The position numbers and the translations under genes were made by a program. From the NCBI GenBank assembly GCA_946406035.1, contig CAMJJG010000020.1, positions 1 through 44,456 of the forward strand: a stretch of 44,456 bases of DNA, in the 5' to 3' direction. Under the pieces are notes generated by a model. The model was not told the DNA's origin and searched no databases. It saw only the letters and a program-made list of their open reading frames with translations. The DNA comes from an uncultured Prevotellaceae bacterium (GTDB lineage: Bacteria > Bacteroidota > Bacteroidia > Bacteroidales > Muribaculaceae). Shown here piece by piece: positions 34,024-44,129 of this stretch (position 1 is its first letter; each line of letters begins with the position of its first letter).

Positions 34024-35160
34024 TTATGCTTTATGCTGATTGATGATTCTCTCCACCTCGTCAACGATGCGTTCGGCAGCGTTGCGAAGGGCCATTTTCT
34101 CGACATTGACGCCCAGATTGTTGACCAGGGCACTATCGGCCACGGTCTTGAGCATGGTATCGACCAGATGGGTTGCCGCGTCGGCATCGGTGACCATGAT
34201 GGCCGCGTCGCGGTTGACGAGCGCCATGGCGTTCTTGGTCTGATGATCCTCGGCGACATTGGGCGAGGGCACCAGTATGGCGGCCTTGCCCAGCAGCTGT
34301 AACTCAGAGATCGAGCTGGCACCAGCGCGCGACACCACCAGGTCGGCGGCACGATAGGCCATGTCCATATTGCTGATGAAGGGCATCTGGACCACATTCT
34401 TCACGCCCGAGGCGTCAAGAGCCTCGCGGCACTGCTGGTCGTAGATTTTGCCCGTTTGCCAGATGACTTGGGTTGCAAAGGTATTCCCGATCAGTGACAA
34501 GCCATTGATGATGGCATTGTTGATCGTGCGAGCACCCAAGCTACCGCCGATGATGAGGATCGTGCGCTTGTTGGGATCCACGCCCATAGCCTGACGCGCC
34601 TGCTCGGGTGTGGCACCGCAGTCGAGCAGGTTGCGCCTGACGGGATTTCCCGTCAGAACAATCTTCTCGGGCGGGAAGAAGCGCTCCATGCCCTCATAGG
34701 CGACACAGATGCTGTCGGCCTTGGCCGCGAGCAATTTATTGGTCACTCCGGCATAGGAGTTCTGCTCTTGCAGCAGGGTGGGAATACCTTGTTTCTGAGC
34801 CTCCTTGAGCATGGGTCCACTGGCATAGCCGCCCACGCCGATGGCGATGTCGGGCTTGAAGTCGTTAAGGATCTTGCGCGCCATGGCCATACTCTTGAAC
34901 AGGCGCGCGAGCACCTTGACATTGCGCCACAGGCGCTTGCGGTCAAATCCACTGACAGGCAGGCCGATGATATTGTAGCCCGCAGCGGGGACTTTTTCCA
35001 TTTCCATGCGGCCCTCGGCGCCGACAAACAGGATCTTGGCGTCGGGGAAACGATTGCGCACCTCGTTGGCGATAGACAGGGCGGGGAAAATGTGACCGCC
35101 AGTGCCGCCACCGCTCACGAGCACGTTGAGTTGTTGATTGTTGTTATTATTTCCAGACAT
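34024..35160 (-). CDS. murG: UDP-GlcNAc transferase MurG
   Basis: 378 residues from the ATG at 35160; a longer in-frame start lies inside ftsW and is rejected. After a short Asn/Gln stretch, VLVSGGGTGGHIFPAL carries the lipid I/membrane-binding G loop (17-23). Later motifs are GVGGYASGP, LLQEQNSYAGVTNK, IGGSLGARTIN and the donor-binding VVSRAGASSISEL. It converts lipid I to lipid II at the inner face of the membrane. Its start overlaps the ftsW stop by 14 bases, a tight coupling. Confidence 0.96.
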   Translation of the reverse strand: MSGNNNNNQQLNVLVSGGGTGGHIFPALSIANEVRNRFPDAKILFVGAEGRMEMEKVPAAGYNIIGLPVSGFDRKRLWRNVKVLARLFKSMAMARKILNDFKPDIAIGVGGYASGPMLKEAQKQGIPTLLQEQNSYAGVTNKLLAAKADSICVAYEGMERFFPPEKIVLTGNPVRRNLLDCGATPEQARQAMGVDPNKRTILIIGGSLGARTINNAIINGLSLIGNTFATQVIWQTGKIYDQQCREALDASGVKNVVQMPFISNMDMAYRAADLVVSRAGASSISELQLLGKAAILVPSPNVAEDHQTKNAMALVNRDAAIMVTDADAATHLVDTMLKTVADSALVNNLGVNVEKMALRNAAERIVDEVERIINQHKA

Positions 35161-36508
35161 TTTTAGCAGGTATTTCGGTTGGATTCTCGGCGTCGAGGCC
35201 CTCGATGATCGGGGTCTCGTCAACCTTATTTTTCTTATTACCATAATTGGCGATGGTGCGGCTGACGCTCAACATCACGCCGAAGGCGATACTGATCACA
35301 AAAATCGACGTACCGCCCTTAGAAATCAGGGGCAAGGGCTGTCCCGAGACGGGGAACACGCCCACATTAATGGCCATGTGGAACAAGGCCTGGAACGTGA
35401 TGAACGACGCCATGCCGATGACGAGCAGCGAGGGCAAGACGCGCTTGCTGCGGCGAACGATCATCGCGGCACGTCCCAGCAGGGACAAGTATAGCAGCAG
35501 CACAAAGAGGCCGCCAATGAGTCCCGTTTCCTCGACAATAATCGAGTAGATGTAGTCGCTGAAGGCCAGCGGCAGGCGGCTACACTCGCGAGACTTGCCG
35601 ACACCGACGCCGACAAGTCCACCGTGGGCCTGTGCCATGCGGGAGAACATCTCTTGCTGGTTCTTGGGCGTGATGGGGCGATGAACCAGCGAGTCGCTGT
35701 GCCACCACTCGTTCAGACGGTTGCGCCAAGTGCCCGAACGGGCTACCTTGGAGTTATTGTCCTTGTCGTCCTTATCGACGATGACACCATCGGCCCTGGC
35801 CTCGAACTGCATCTCGCGCTGTGTCTCCTTGAAGGTTTCCTCCTTCTTGTCGTTGTTGTGCTTGATGATGAAGAAGCAACCGAACATGATGCCGAAGAAT
35901 ACCATCAAGATGCCGATTTTCTTCAATCGGGCGCCACCAATGAGCAGCATCGATCCACTGATGGCAATCAACAGCAAGGTGTTGGTCAAGCCGCTCCTGA
36001 TCATCAGAGCGCCATAGATGCCCACGGCAAAAGCCGCCGCCACGAGCCCCTTGTTGCTGATGTCCTGATTCTTCTGCGACTTGGCGAAAATATAGGACAA
36101 AATCGTGACAATCGACAGCTTGGCCAGCTCGGCCGGCTGCAGGGTGACAAGGCCGGGCACCAGTGTCATGGCACGGCGGGCGCCGTTGATGACCTCGCCA
36201 AAGAACATCACATACAACAGACTCACGACGGTGATGACCGCCAAGCCGGGAATCATGATATACAGGAAACGCGGCTTGTTATAGTCCACCCGCTGGAGCA
36301 GCCCGACAAACGCAGCTCCCACACCCAGGAAGATGCACTGCTTGATGATGGGCATGTAGATGCCCTGGGCCGCGATTTCGCGACTCGAAGCGCTATAGCT
36401 CTCCACCACCGAGATGATGAGCAGCATGATGTAGATGCCCCAAATCCACGGGTCGCCGTGCTTCTGGGAAATTTCGGTATATCTGTTTGTCTTTTCGCTA
36501 GGGGACAT
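35147..36508 (-). CDS. ftsW: peptidoglycan glycosyltransferase FtsW (SEDS)
   Basis: 453 residues with about ten transmembrane helices. SEDS signatures include NGARRAMTLVPGLVTLQPAELAKL, where QPAELAK is typical, and GVFPVSGQPLPLISKGGTS at the C-terminus. A hydrophilic stretch of about 55 residues (roughly 216-270, Lys/Glu/Asp-rich) forms the large extracytoplasmic loop. FtsW polymerises lipid II together with FtsI, encoded in the same cluster. It begins 40 bases after the murD stop and overlaps murG. Confidence 0.96.
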   Translation of the reverse strand: MSPSEKTNRYTEISQKHGDPWIWGIYIMLLIISVVESYSASSREIAAQGIYMPIIKQCIFLGVGAAFVGLLQRVDYNKPRFLYIMIPGLAVITVVSLLYVMFFGEVINGARRAMTLVPGLVTLQPAELAKLSIVTILSYIFAKSQKNQDISNKGLVAAAFAVGIYGALMIRSGLTNTLLLIAISGSMLLIGGARLKKIGILMVFFGIMFGCFFIIKHNNDKKEETFKETQREMQFEARADGVIVDKDDKDNNSKVARSGTWRNRLNEWWHSDSLVHRPITPKNQQEMFSRMAQAHGGLVGVGVGKSRECSRLPLAFSDYIYSIIVEETGLIGGLFVLLLYLSLLGRAAMIVRRSKRVLPSLLVIGMASFITFQALFHMAINVGVFPVSGQPLPLISKGGTSIFVISIAFGVMLSVSRTIANYGNKKNKVDETPIIEGLDAENPTEIPAKNVWK

Positions 36509-36548
36509 AGACGGGGTGTAGTAAATAATCTGGTTAAAAAAGTTGGGG

Positions 36549-37901
36549 TTATTGTTCGTTGGATTTCATTTTCTTGACACACTCCTTGAACTGGTTACCG
36601 CGATCGGCCATGCCGTTGAACAGGTCAAAGCTGGCGCAGCAAGGCGACAACAGCACCGTGTGTCCAGCGTGTGCCAGCTGGCGGCACTTGTCCATGCACT
36701 CGGGCATGCTGGTGGCGTCGGTCACGACAGGGACCATGCCGTCAAAGAAGTCGTGCAGCTTAGCGTTGTCCTTACCCAGGCAGACGATGGCAGTGACTTT
36801 CTCCTTGACCAGCGGCTCGATCTGGCTGTAATCATTTCCCTTGTCAATGCCACCCAGGATGAGCACACACGGCTCGTTGACACTCTCGAGGGCATACCAG
36901 CAGGCATCGACGTTGGTAGCCTTGCTGTCGTTGATGTATCGCACGCCATCGACCGTATCAACATACTCCAGGCGATGTGGAACGGCCTCAAAGTCGGCTA
37001 ACGCTTCGCGAATCACATCCTTGCGGATGTCGAACACCTGGGCCGACAGGCCGGCGGCCATCGTGTTATAGACGTTGTGCAACCCCTTCAAGGAGAGGGC
37101 GTCACGCGGGATGTCCCAGCGGTCGCCGTCCACATTGAAGTTGAGCACACCCTCGTGAACCCAGGCGGCACCGGTGTCATCATCGTCGCCAGTGAAACTA
37201 AGCAGTCGCGACTCGAGATGATGCTGACGCATCTGCGAGGCGATGATGGGGTCATTCTGCCAGTAGATGAACGAGTCCTCGTCCGTCTGGTTGCGGGTGA
37301 TGCGGAACTTGGCAGCCGCATAGTTCTCCATCTTGTAGTCGTAGCGATCCAGATGGTCGGGCGTGATATTGAGCAAGACAGCCACATTGGCCTTAAAGTC
37401 ATACATGTTGTCGAGCTGGAAACTGCTCAGCTCGATGACGTACACATCGTGGTGCTCGGTAGCCACCTGCAAGGCGAGGCTCTTGCCCACGTTGCCGGCG
37501 AGTCCCACGTTGAGCCCCGCCTTCTTGAAGATGTGATAAGTGAGCTTGGTGGTCGTCGTCTTGCCGTTGCTGCCAGTGATGCAGACCATCTTGGCATCGG
37601 TGTAGCGGCCAGCGAACTCAATCTCGCTGAGGATGGGGATACCCTTCTCGATCGCCTGGGCCACCATGGGCGCCGTGTCGGGGATGCCGGGGCTCTTGAC
37701 GATCTCGTCGGCATTAAGGATCTTCTCGGGCGTGTGTCCACCCTCTTCCCAATCGACATGATATTGATTGAGCAATTCCTTGTGTGCCTGGCCGATGCTG
37801 CCCGCATCGCTCAAGAACACGTCCATGCCTTTTACCATTGCGAGCACAGCGGCACCCGCGCCGCTCTCGCCACCACCCAGTACTACTAATCTCTTGGCCA
37901 T
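36549..37901 (-). CDS. murD: UDP-N-acetylmuramoylalanine--D-glutamate ligase
   Basis: 450 residues. The N-terminal KRLVVLGGGESGAGAA binds UDP; the P-loop GSNGKTTTT is at 110-118; ELSSFQLDNM and LNITPDHLDRYDYKMENYAAAK are the central motifs, and INDSKATNVDA with LILGGIDKGNDY belongs to the C-terminal domain. It adds D-Glu to UDP-MurNAc-L-Ala. It follows mraY by 11 bases. Confidence 0.97.
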   Translation of the reverse strand: MAKRLVVLGGGESGAGAAVLAMVKGMDVFLSDAGSIGQAHKELLNQYHVDWEEGGHTPEKILNADEIVKSPGIPDTAPMVAQAIEKGIPILSEIEFAGRYTDAKMVCITGSNGKTTTTKLTYHIFKKAGLNVGLAGNVGKSLALQVATEHHDVYVIELSSFQLDNMYDFKANVAVLLNITPDHLDRYDYKMENYAAAKFRITRNQTDEDSFIYWQNDPIIASQMRQHHLESRLLSFTGDDDDTGAAWVHEGVLNFNVDGDRWDIPRDALSLKGLHNVYNTMAAGLSAQVFDIRKDVIREALADFEAVPHRLEYVDTVDGVRYINDSKATNVDACWYALESVNEPCVLILGGIDKGNDYSQIEPLVKEKVTAIVCLGKDNAKLHDFFDGMVPVVTDATSMPECMDKCRQLAHAGHTVLLSPCCASFDLFNGMADRGNQFKECVKKMKSNEQ

Positions 37902-37912
37902 AATATCTTGAT

Positions 37913-39172
37913 TTAACGTATTTTAAGGGTTACAAAAGTCAATGCGGCGAGCAGAATGCTCACCAGGAAGAAACGCATCACGATTTTGGCCTCGGGGATG
38001 CGGTGGTCAGGCAGGTTGATCTTGTAATCCCATGTGATTTTAGAAGGATCTATCGTGAAATGATGATGCAAGGGCGTCATCTTGAACAGGCGATGGTTGC
38101 TGCCATGGCGTTTTACATACCACACTTGCAGGATAACCGACAACTCCTCGATCAAGAAGATGCCGCACAGCAAGGGGATGAGCCACTCCTTGCGGATGAG
38201 GACGGCAAATACCGCGATGATGCCACCCAGGCACAGGCTACCCGTGTCGCCCATGAAGACCTGGGCCGGATAGGAATTGTACCACAGGAATCCAATGGTC
38301 GCGCCGATAAATGCCGCGGCATAGACCACGAGTTCGCTGCTATCGGGTATATACATGATATTCAAGTAGGACGAGTAGATGACGTTGCCCCCCAGATAAC
38401 ACATGATGGCTAGGGCAACGCCAATAATCGCCGATGTTCCCGTAGCCAGTCCATCGACGCCATCGGTCAGGTTGGCGCCATTGCTCACTGCCGTGATGAC
38501 GAATATTGTCACCAAGATAAACAGGATCCATCCTCCCAGCTGCTTGTACTTGCCCATCCAGCCCGTGAAGTAGGCGTAGTCAAAGTTGTGGTTCTTGACA
38601 AAGGGCAAGGTAGTCTTGGTTGCCTTTACTGCTTGAGACTTGTGGATTTCGACCAGCTCGGGCGTCTCGTTGCGGTTGGAGACATGCACGTTCTCGTTCA
38701 TCACGATGGCGGGGCTCAGATACATGGTCAAGCCCACGATGATGCCCAGTCCGACCTGTCCCACGATCTTGAACTTGCCCTTGAGTCCCTCCTTGTTGTG
38801 GTGGAACACCTTGATGTAGTCGTCGGCAAAGCCGAGCGCACCGCACCACAGCGTTGACACGATCATGAGCAGCATGTAAACGTTGTTGAGTTTGCCGAGC
38901 AGCAGGCAAGGAATCAAAATCGAGATAATGATGATGATGCCACCCATCGTGGGTGTTCCCTGCTTGGCCGCGTTACCACCCAACTTGGCCTCTCGCTCCT
39001 TGTCACACATCTGGCGGCTCTTGAGCTTGAATATGATGCGTCGTCCAATCACGATGCCGATGAACAGTGACAGGATGAAAGCGAAGCCAGACCTGAAAGT
39101 GATGTACTCAAACAGGCGGGCACCGCTAACGTGGTGGTACTGCTCCAGATAATGGAAAAGATGATATAACAT
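37913..39172 (-). CDS. mraY: phospho-MurNAc-pentapeptide transferase MraY
   Basis: 419 residues, ten transmembrane helices. Key parts are KQGTPTMGGIIII, the acidic FADDYIKVFHHNKEGL (Asp117-Asp118), NLTDGVDGLATG and the HHH motif in MTPLHHHFTI. It is longer than E. coli MraY (360) because of about 50 extra polar residues near 165-215, a form common in Bacteroidetes. It makes lipid I from UDP-MurNAc-pentapeptide and undecaprenyl phosphate. It lies between murE (31 bases upstream) and murD. Confidence 0.97.
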   Translation of the reverse strand: MLYHLFHYLEQYHHVSGARLFEYITFRSGFAFILSLFIGIVIGRRIIFKLKSRQMCDKEREAKLGGNAAKQGTPTMGGIIIIISILIPCLLLGKLNNVYMLLMIVSTLWCGALGFADDYIKVFHHNKEGLKGKFKIVGQVGLGIIVGLTMYLSPAIVMNENVHVSNRNETPELVEIHKSQAVKATKTTLPFVKNHNFDYAYFTGWMGKYKQLGGWILFILVTIFVITAVSNGANLTDGVDGLATGTSAIIGVALAIMCYLGGNVIYSSYLNIMYIPDSSELVVYAAAFIGATIGFLWYNSYPAQVFMGDTGSLCLGGIIAVFAVLIRKEWLIPLLCGIFLIEELSVILQVWYVKRHGSNHRLFKMTPLHHHFTIDPSKITWDYKINLPDHRIPEAKIVMRFFLVSILLAALTFVTLKIR

Positions 39173-39203
39173 ATCTTGCTATTGTGTAGTGATTAATAAT
39201 CAG

Positions 39204-40664
39204 TTATTTCTCGGTCGCGAACACGTCGAGCACCTGCTCGCGGTCATCGAAGTGATGTTTCACACCCTTGATCTCCTGGTAATCCTCGTGCCCCTTACCA
39301 GCGATGAGCACAACGTCGCCCGACTGGGCCAGCTGGCAAGCCGTGCGGATGGCCTGACGGCGGTCGGTGATGGACAGCGTGGTGGAGCGAGACTCGTCGG
39401 GCAAGCCAGCTTCCATCTGCCGCAGGATCTCGTCAGGATCCTCGCTGCGGGGGTTGTCGCTGGTGAGGATGACACGGTCACTGCGCACGGCAGCCTCACG
39501 AGCCATGATGGGCCGCTTGCCGGCATCACGGTCCCCACCGCAGCCACACACGGTGATGATGTGTCCATTCCTGCCAACCACGTCACGGATGGTATCAAGC
39601 ACATTGACCAGGGCGTCGGGCGTGTGGGCATAATCCACGATAGCCGTGTAGCCACGGGGCGATCGCATAGTCTGGAAACGCCCCGCAACGGGCTCGAGCA
39701 GGCTCATCTTGACAAGCACCTGCTGTGGGTCGAAGCCCAACAGCAATGCCGCGCCATAGACCGACAAGAGGTTATAGGCGTTGAAACGCCCGGTAAAGCC
39801 CACCTCAAGCTGGTTGCCGTTGAGCTCCAGCGTCGTGCCGTCCAATCGTGACTCCACAATGCGGCCCTTATAGTCGGCCAGGGCACGCAACGAGTAGCGG
39901 TACTTGTCGGCACGGGTGTTCTGCAACATCACCTCGCCCACCTTGTCGTCGGCATTGACCAGGGCAAAGGCGCCAGCGGGCAGTGCGTCAAAGAACATCT
40001 TCTTGGCTGCGATATAATTGTCCACCGTCTTGTGGAAATCCATGTGATCACGCGTCAGGTTGGTGAAAATGCCCCCGGCAAAGGTAATGCCCTCGATGCG
40101 GCGCTGCACACAGGCGTGAGAGCTCACCTCCATAAAGGCATATTCGCAACCAGCCTCGACCATCTCGTGCAATAACCTGTTAAGCGTGAGGTGATCGGGG
40201 GTTGTCTGCTTGGCGGGCTGCTCAACAGTGTCGATGATATTCTTGACCGTCGAGAGCAGTCCGGCTTTATGTCCCATCAAGCGCGCCATCTCATAGAGCA
40301 GCGTTGCCGTCGTGGTCTTGCCATTGGTACCCGTCACGCCCACCAGACGCAATCGCCTTGAGGGATGGTCAAACCACTCATCGGCGATATGTGCTAGGGC
40401 GATGACACTGTTCTCGACCTGAATGTAGGCTACATTGGGGTCCACGTCTTGAGGCAGGTCCTCACAGACGATGGCAGCAGCCCCATGCGCCACAACATCG
40501 GCGATAAAGCGGTGGGAGTCCACGGCGACACCCTTGACGGCGACAAACAAAGCGCCCCTTGTGGCCTGGCGTGAGTCGTTGATCACGTCGGTGATATTGA
40601 TGGCGGTGTTGCCCATCACCTTGACGGGCTGTATTGACGAGAGCAGTTGTGATAATTCCTTCAT
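39204..40664 (-). CDS. murE: UDP-MurNAc-L-Ala-D-Glu--meso-diaminopimelate ligase
   Basis: 486 residues. P-loop GTNGKTTT at 112-119, then TPDHLTLNRLLHEM, NLTRDHMDFH and VDYAHTPDALVNVL. The DNPR motif at 403-406 is the signature of meso-diaminopimelate specificity rather than lysine, consistent with the dapF gene in the same window. It starts 15 bases after the ftsI stop. Confidence 0.97.
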   Translation of the reverse strand: MKELSQLLSSIQPVKVMGNTAINITDVINDSRQATRGALFVAVKGVAVDSHRFIADVVAHGAAAIVCEDLPQDVDPNVAYIQVENSVIALAHIADEWFDHPSRRLRLVGVTGTNGKTTTATLLYEMARLMGHKAGLLSTVKNIIDTVEQPAKQTTPDHLTLNRLLHEMVEAGCEYAFMEVSSHACVQRRIEGITFAGGIFTNLTRDHMDFHKTVDNYIAAKKMFFDALPAGAFALVNADDKVGEVMLQNTRADKYRYSLRALADYKGRIVESRLDGTTLELNGNQLEVGFTGRFNAYNLLSVYGAALLLGFDPQQVLVKMSLLEPVAGRFQTMRSPRGYTAIVDYAHTPDALVNVLDTIRDVVGRNGHIITVCGCGGDRDAGKRPIMAREAAVRSDRVILTSDNPRSEDPDEILRQMEAGLPDESRSTTLSITDRRQAIRTACQLAQSGDVVLIAGKGHEDYQEIKGVKHHFDDREQVLDVFATEK

Positions 40665-40679
40665 GATGATATTGTGATT

Positions 40680-42800
40680 TTAGGAGTTTCTTAATCTTAG
40701 GTTAATACGTTGGCCACGAGCATATTGCGACCCGGCCGCGAGGCTCTGGGCCGTGACCATGCCCGAGCCCGTGAAGTTAACGATGAGGCCTGCATCCTCG
40801 AGTACCTTGATGGCCTCGCGGACGTTCAGCCCAATAACATTGGGCACTCCACGCTGCACCACCTTGGGGCGGGCATAGTGGTGGGAGTTCTTCACGCCCA
40901 GGCCATGCTTGATGTTGTTGGCCGCATAGTCGTTCATCGAAGCGAACAAGGTGGGATAATATTTGGTGTCCTGCTTGTTGGCATCAGCATCATAGGCTGG
41001 AGAGGATCCCAGCAGTCCACGAGCATACATCTTGCGGGCAATGTTCCTCAACACCATGCCGCTGCTCGCGCCGGCACCACGGTCGGCCCCCAGCATGAGC
41101 ACGATGCAAGAGTACTTGGGCTTGTCATAGGGGAAGAAGCCGCAGAAGGCCAGGCGCTTTTGTGCACCATACTGGCCGCTGGCGTTGGTAAACGCAGTAC
41201 CGGTCTTGCCGGCAATCTCCACCTTGTCGTCCTGCACCCAGTGGCGAGCCGTGCCGTGACTGCCCCACACCACGTCGCGCAACATCACGCGCAGCTTGCT
41301 GGCATTCTCGGGCGAGCACACCTGCTTGCGAACGTATGTCACGGGAATAATCGAGTCGGGCTCACCTTCACGAGAGAGCTTCTTGACCAGGTGCGGCCTC
41401 ACAAATTTGCCGTCATTGGCAATGGCGTTATACATGGCCAAGGTGTACAGTGGCGGGATTGTCGTGGCATAGCCATAGGCCTGACGGGTGAGCGACAACT
41501 TGTCCCAATTCTTGTTGCCCAGCACGGGGAAATTCGGGGTCATCTCGCCTCCGATACCGGTATTGAACGGTTCAAAGAATCCCATCTGCTCAAGGCGCTT
41601 GCGAAAACCGCCGGGATTCTTGCCATAGTCCTGGACAATGAGCTTTGCCATGCCGATGTTGGATGAGGTCTCGATAATCTCACGCGGCGTGCGAGTTGCA
41701 GCACCGTGGGGACGGTCACTGATGTTGCGCCCGGCATACATCCAGTCCGACCCTGTGGCAATGGGCTTGTTGATGTCGGTGACAATGCCATCCTCGAGAG
41801 CCACCATCATCGAGATCGTCTTCACTACCGAACCAGGCTCATAGCCCAACACAGCATGATTGACGCCCTCGACATATTCGCCAGTAGTTTTATTGCGCTC
41901 CAGGTTGCTGATGGCCTTAATCTCGCCTGTAGCGACCTCCATCAGCACGCAGGTGCCCCACTCGGCGCCAGTTTCGAGGCACATGTCGTTCAACTCATTC
42001 TCGACAATGTCCTGCAACTGGACGTTGATGGTTGTAGTGATGTCATAGCCCTTGACCGCGGGAACACTCTCGGCCCTCACGATGCCGTTGGTGAGCTGGA
42101 TGTTCTTGGCCACGCCAGGCTTGCCATAGAGCAGCGAGTCCAGCGCCATCTCCAGGCCCGAGTGGCCATGAATGCTGGAGCTCTCCTCGTTCTGTCCTAC
42201 GTTACCGATACTGCGCGCCGCCATGTCGCCATAGGGCTTGATGCGCCGGCTGTGCTTCTCGGTGTAGAAACCATTCTTGTTCTTGGCCCGGCGCAGGAAG
42301 GGGAACTGGCGCACCCGCTCATACTCCTTGTGGGTAAGCATGTAGGGGAACAGTTTGTAGGCACGGTTTTTGCGTCCCTTCTTGCCACCAGGATAGACCT
42401 TCTTGGCCTCGTCCAGTATCCTCTTGCGGTCGGTTAGGATTTTCTGTTTCCACTGCACGGCAGTCATCGAGTTGTCGAAGCGGGCCAGGCTGTCACACAA
42501 GGGGCCGATGTCCTTCATCAGGGTGTCGGCCTTGATGCCATCGGTAAACCAGTCGATGCGCAGCACGTAGTATTGCAGGTTGGCCGAGAGGACCGTGCCG
42601 TTGTCGGCCAGCAACTTGCCCCGCTCGGGTTCGATGGGGGTAGTGCTCGTGAGCACCGAGTTGGCCTTGTCGTTCCACTCGGTGGCGTACACGACGGTCG
42701 TCTTGAACAGGTTCCAGACGATTGCCGTCGAGAAAGCCAACATGATGCCCACCACTATCGCATAGCGTGCGAGGATATGTCGTTTATTGTTCTGCTTCAT
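40680..42800 (-). CDS. ftsI: division transpeptidase FtsI (PBP3 type) with C-terminal PASTA domain
   Basis: 706 residues. A short cytoplasmic start is followed by one transmembrane helix (about 13-33), an N-terminal PBP dimerisation domain, and the transpeptidase domain with SVVK at 324-327 (nucleophile Ser324), a later S-S-N motif, and KTG at 532-534. The last 60 residues (VPNVIGLNVREAIKVLEDAG and on) form one PASTA domain, usual in Bacteroidetes but absent from E. coli FtsI. It cross-links septal peptidoglycan and works with FtsW. It follows the ftsL-like gene by 35 bases. Confidence 0.96.
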   Translation of the reverse strand: MKQNNKRHILARYAIVVGIMLAFSTAIVWNLFKTTVVYATEWNDKANSVLTSTTPIEPERGKLLADNGTVLSANLQYYVLRIDWFTDGIKADTLMKDIGPLCDSLARFDNSMTAVQWKQKILTDRKRILDEAKKVYPGGKKGRKNRAYKLFPYMLTHKEYERVRQFPFLRRAKNKNGFYTEKHSRRIKPYGDMAARSIGNVGQNEESSSIHGHSGLEMALDSLLYGKPGVAKNIQLTNGIVRAESVPAVKGYDITTTINVQLQDIVENELNDMCLETGAEWGTCVLMEVATGEIKAISNLERNKTTGEYVEGVNHAVLGYEPGSVVKTISMMVALEDGIVTDINKPIATGSDWMYAGRNISDRPHGAATRTPREIIETSSNIGMAKLIVQDYGKNPGGFRKRLEQMGFFEPFNTGIGGEMTPNFPVLGNKNWDKLSLTRQAYGYATTIPPLYTLAMYNAIANDGKFVRPHLVKKLSREGEPDSIIPVTYVRKQVCSPENASKLRVMLRDVVWGSHGTARHWVQDDKVEIAGKTGTAFTNASGQYGAQKRLAFCGFFPYDKPKYSCIVLMLGADRGAGASSGMVLRNIARKMYARGLLGSSPAYDADANKQDTKYYPTLFASMNDYAANNIKHGLGVKNSHHYARPKVVQRGVPNVIGLNVREAIKVLEDAGLIVNFTGSGMVTAQSLAAGSQYARGQRINLRLRNS

Positions 42801-42835
42801 TACCTTGCTAGTTAATCGTTGGGGAAGATGGGCGG

Positions 42836-43186
42836 TTACTTGGACTTGAGCTCATAGGGCGGGTCGAGGGGCGCCGTCAGCCCCAGGTGCTTCTCGGTCA
42901 TGAGCTTGGTCATCTCGCTCTCGCGTATCATCGAGTTGTACTTGGCACTCGCGTTCACCAGGTCGGTGCGCGCATTGGCCAGCTCGGTCTTGAGCGCCAT
43001 GACCTCTTCCATGCTGCTCTGGCACACAAACTTGTTGGCGATATACATGAGCGCCATGATGACTAGCGCGATGATGTAAACCGCGTTGCGCTTGAAAAAG
43101 TCAAGCGAGAACAGGCGGCCCTGGAAAATGTCCTTGCTCGCCTTCTTGCCTGTAGCCGATGCCGTATAGTTCTTTTTTTCGCTCAT
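42836..43186 (-). CDS. FtsL-like cell division protein
   Basis: 116 residues from the ATG at 43186 (MSEKKNYTASATGKKASK); a longer frame would run into rsmH and is rejected. A basic N-terminal cytoplasmic part is followed by one transmembrane helix (about 44-62, AVYIIALVIMALMYIANKF) and a coiled-coil-like segment (MEEVMALKTELANARTDL), ending LGLTAPLDPPYELK. Size, topology and position between rsmH and ftsI identify the Bacteroidetes FtsL-like protein, although sequence similarity to E. coli FtsL is not expected to be strong. Confidence 0.88.
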   Translation of the reverse strand: MSEKKNYTASATGKKASKDIFQGRLFSLDFFKRNAVYIIALVIMALMYIANKFVCQSSMEEVMALKTELANARTDLVNASAKYNSMIRESEMTKLMTEKHLGLTAPLDPPYELKSK

Positions 43187-43202
43187 CGAGTCGTTAATGC
43201 TT

Positions 43203-44129
43203 TTAGGATATTGGTTTCTGTTTGTCGGTAGATATGAGTTCAGCAACACGCAGCTTGGCACTGCGGGAACGGGGGTTACGGGCCACCTCCTGGTCATCGG
43301 GGACGATGACCCTGGCGTTCACCACACGCCACGGAGTGTTCAACCGGCCGTAGAAGTCTTTTTCCTGACGACCCTCGACATTGCCCGTGCGCATGAAGTT
43401 CTTGACCAGGCGATCCTCTAGGGAGTGATAGGTGATGATGGCGAGACGCCCGCCAGGATTGAGCACCTCGAGCGACTGGCTAAGTAACCGCCGCAGGGCA
43501 TCAAGCTCACCATTGACCTCGATGCGCAAGGCCTGGAAGACCATCGAGAGCTCCTTCTTTTCCTGGGAAGGCTTGACTAATGGCCGCACCGCGCCCACCA
43601 GATCGCCCGTAGTCTCGAGTGGGCGGGCCTTGACTATCGCGGCAGCCATGCGCCGCGACTGGCGCAACTCGCCATAGAGGTAGAGGACCTGGGCGATGCG
43701 CTCCTCGGGGTAGTTGTTGAGCAGGTCCCGGGCCGTAAATGAGGCAGCGCGGTTCATGCGCATGTCCAGCGGGGCGTCAGCGCGAAAGGTGAAGCCCCGG
43801 GCCACGTCGTCAAAATGATGGAACGACACGCCCAAGTCGGCCAGGATGCCGTCAACCCCGTCAATACCGTAATACCGCAGGAAATTCTTCAAGTAAGCGA
43901 AATTCCCGTGTGCAAATGTAAATCTTTCATCATCCAGGCGGTTGGCCCAGGCATCCATATCCTGATCCATGCCCACAAGGCGACCATCGGGCCCTAACCG
44001 CTGCATGATGGCACGACTGTGGCCGCCACCGCCAAAGGTGACGTCAACGTAGGTGCCTCCAGGCTTAACAGCAAGCCCGTTAATGCTCTCGTCGAGCAAC
44101 GCAGGTATGTGATACACAGTCTGTTCCAT
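43203..44129 (-). CDS. rsmH: 16S rRNA (cytosine1402-N4)-methyltransferase
   Basis: 308 residues. HIPALLDESINGL and the SAM-binding VDVTFGGGGHSRAI (GGGGHS 33-38) begin the methyltransferase domain; ILADLGVSFHHFDD, RGFTFRADAPLDMRMN and TYHSLEDRLVKNFMR follow. RsmH methylates C1402 in the 16S rRNA P site. It is the first gene of the dcw cluster here, with its promoter 55-87 bases upstream and the ftsL-like gene 16 bases downstream. Confidence 0.97.
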   Translation of the reverse strand: MEQTVYHIPALLDESINGLAVKPGGTYVDVTFGGGGHSRAIMQRLGPDGRLVGMDQDMDAWANRLDDERFTFAHGNFAYLKNFLRYYGIDGVDGILADLGVSFHHFDDVARGFTFRADAPLDMRMNRAASFTARDLLNNYPEERIAQVLYLYGELRQSRRMAAAIVKARPLETTGDLVGAVRPLVKPSQEKKELSMVFQALRIEVNGELDALRRLLSQSLEVLNPGGRLAIITYHSLEDRLVKNFMRTGNVEGRQEKDFYGRLNTPWRVVNARVIVPDDQEVARNPRSRSAKLRVAELISTDKQKPIS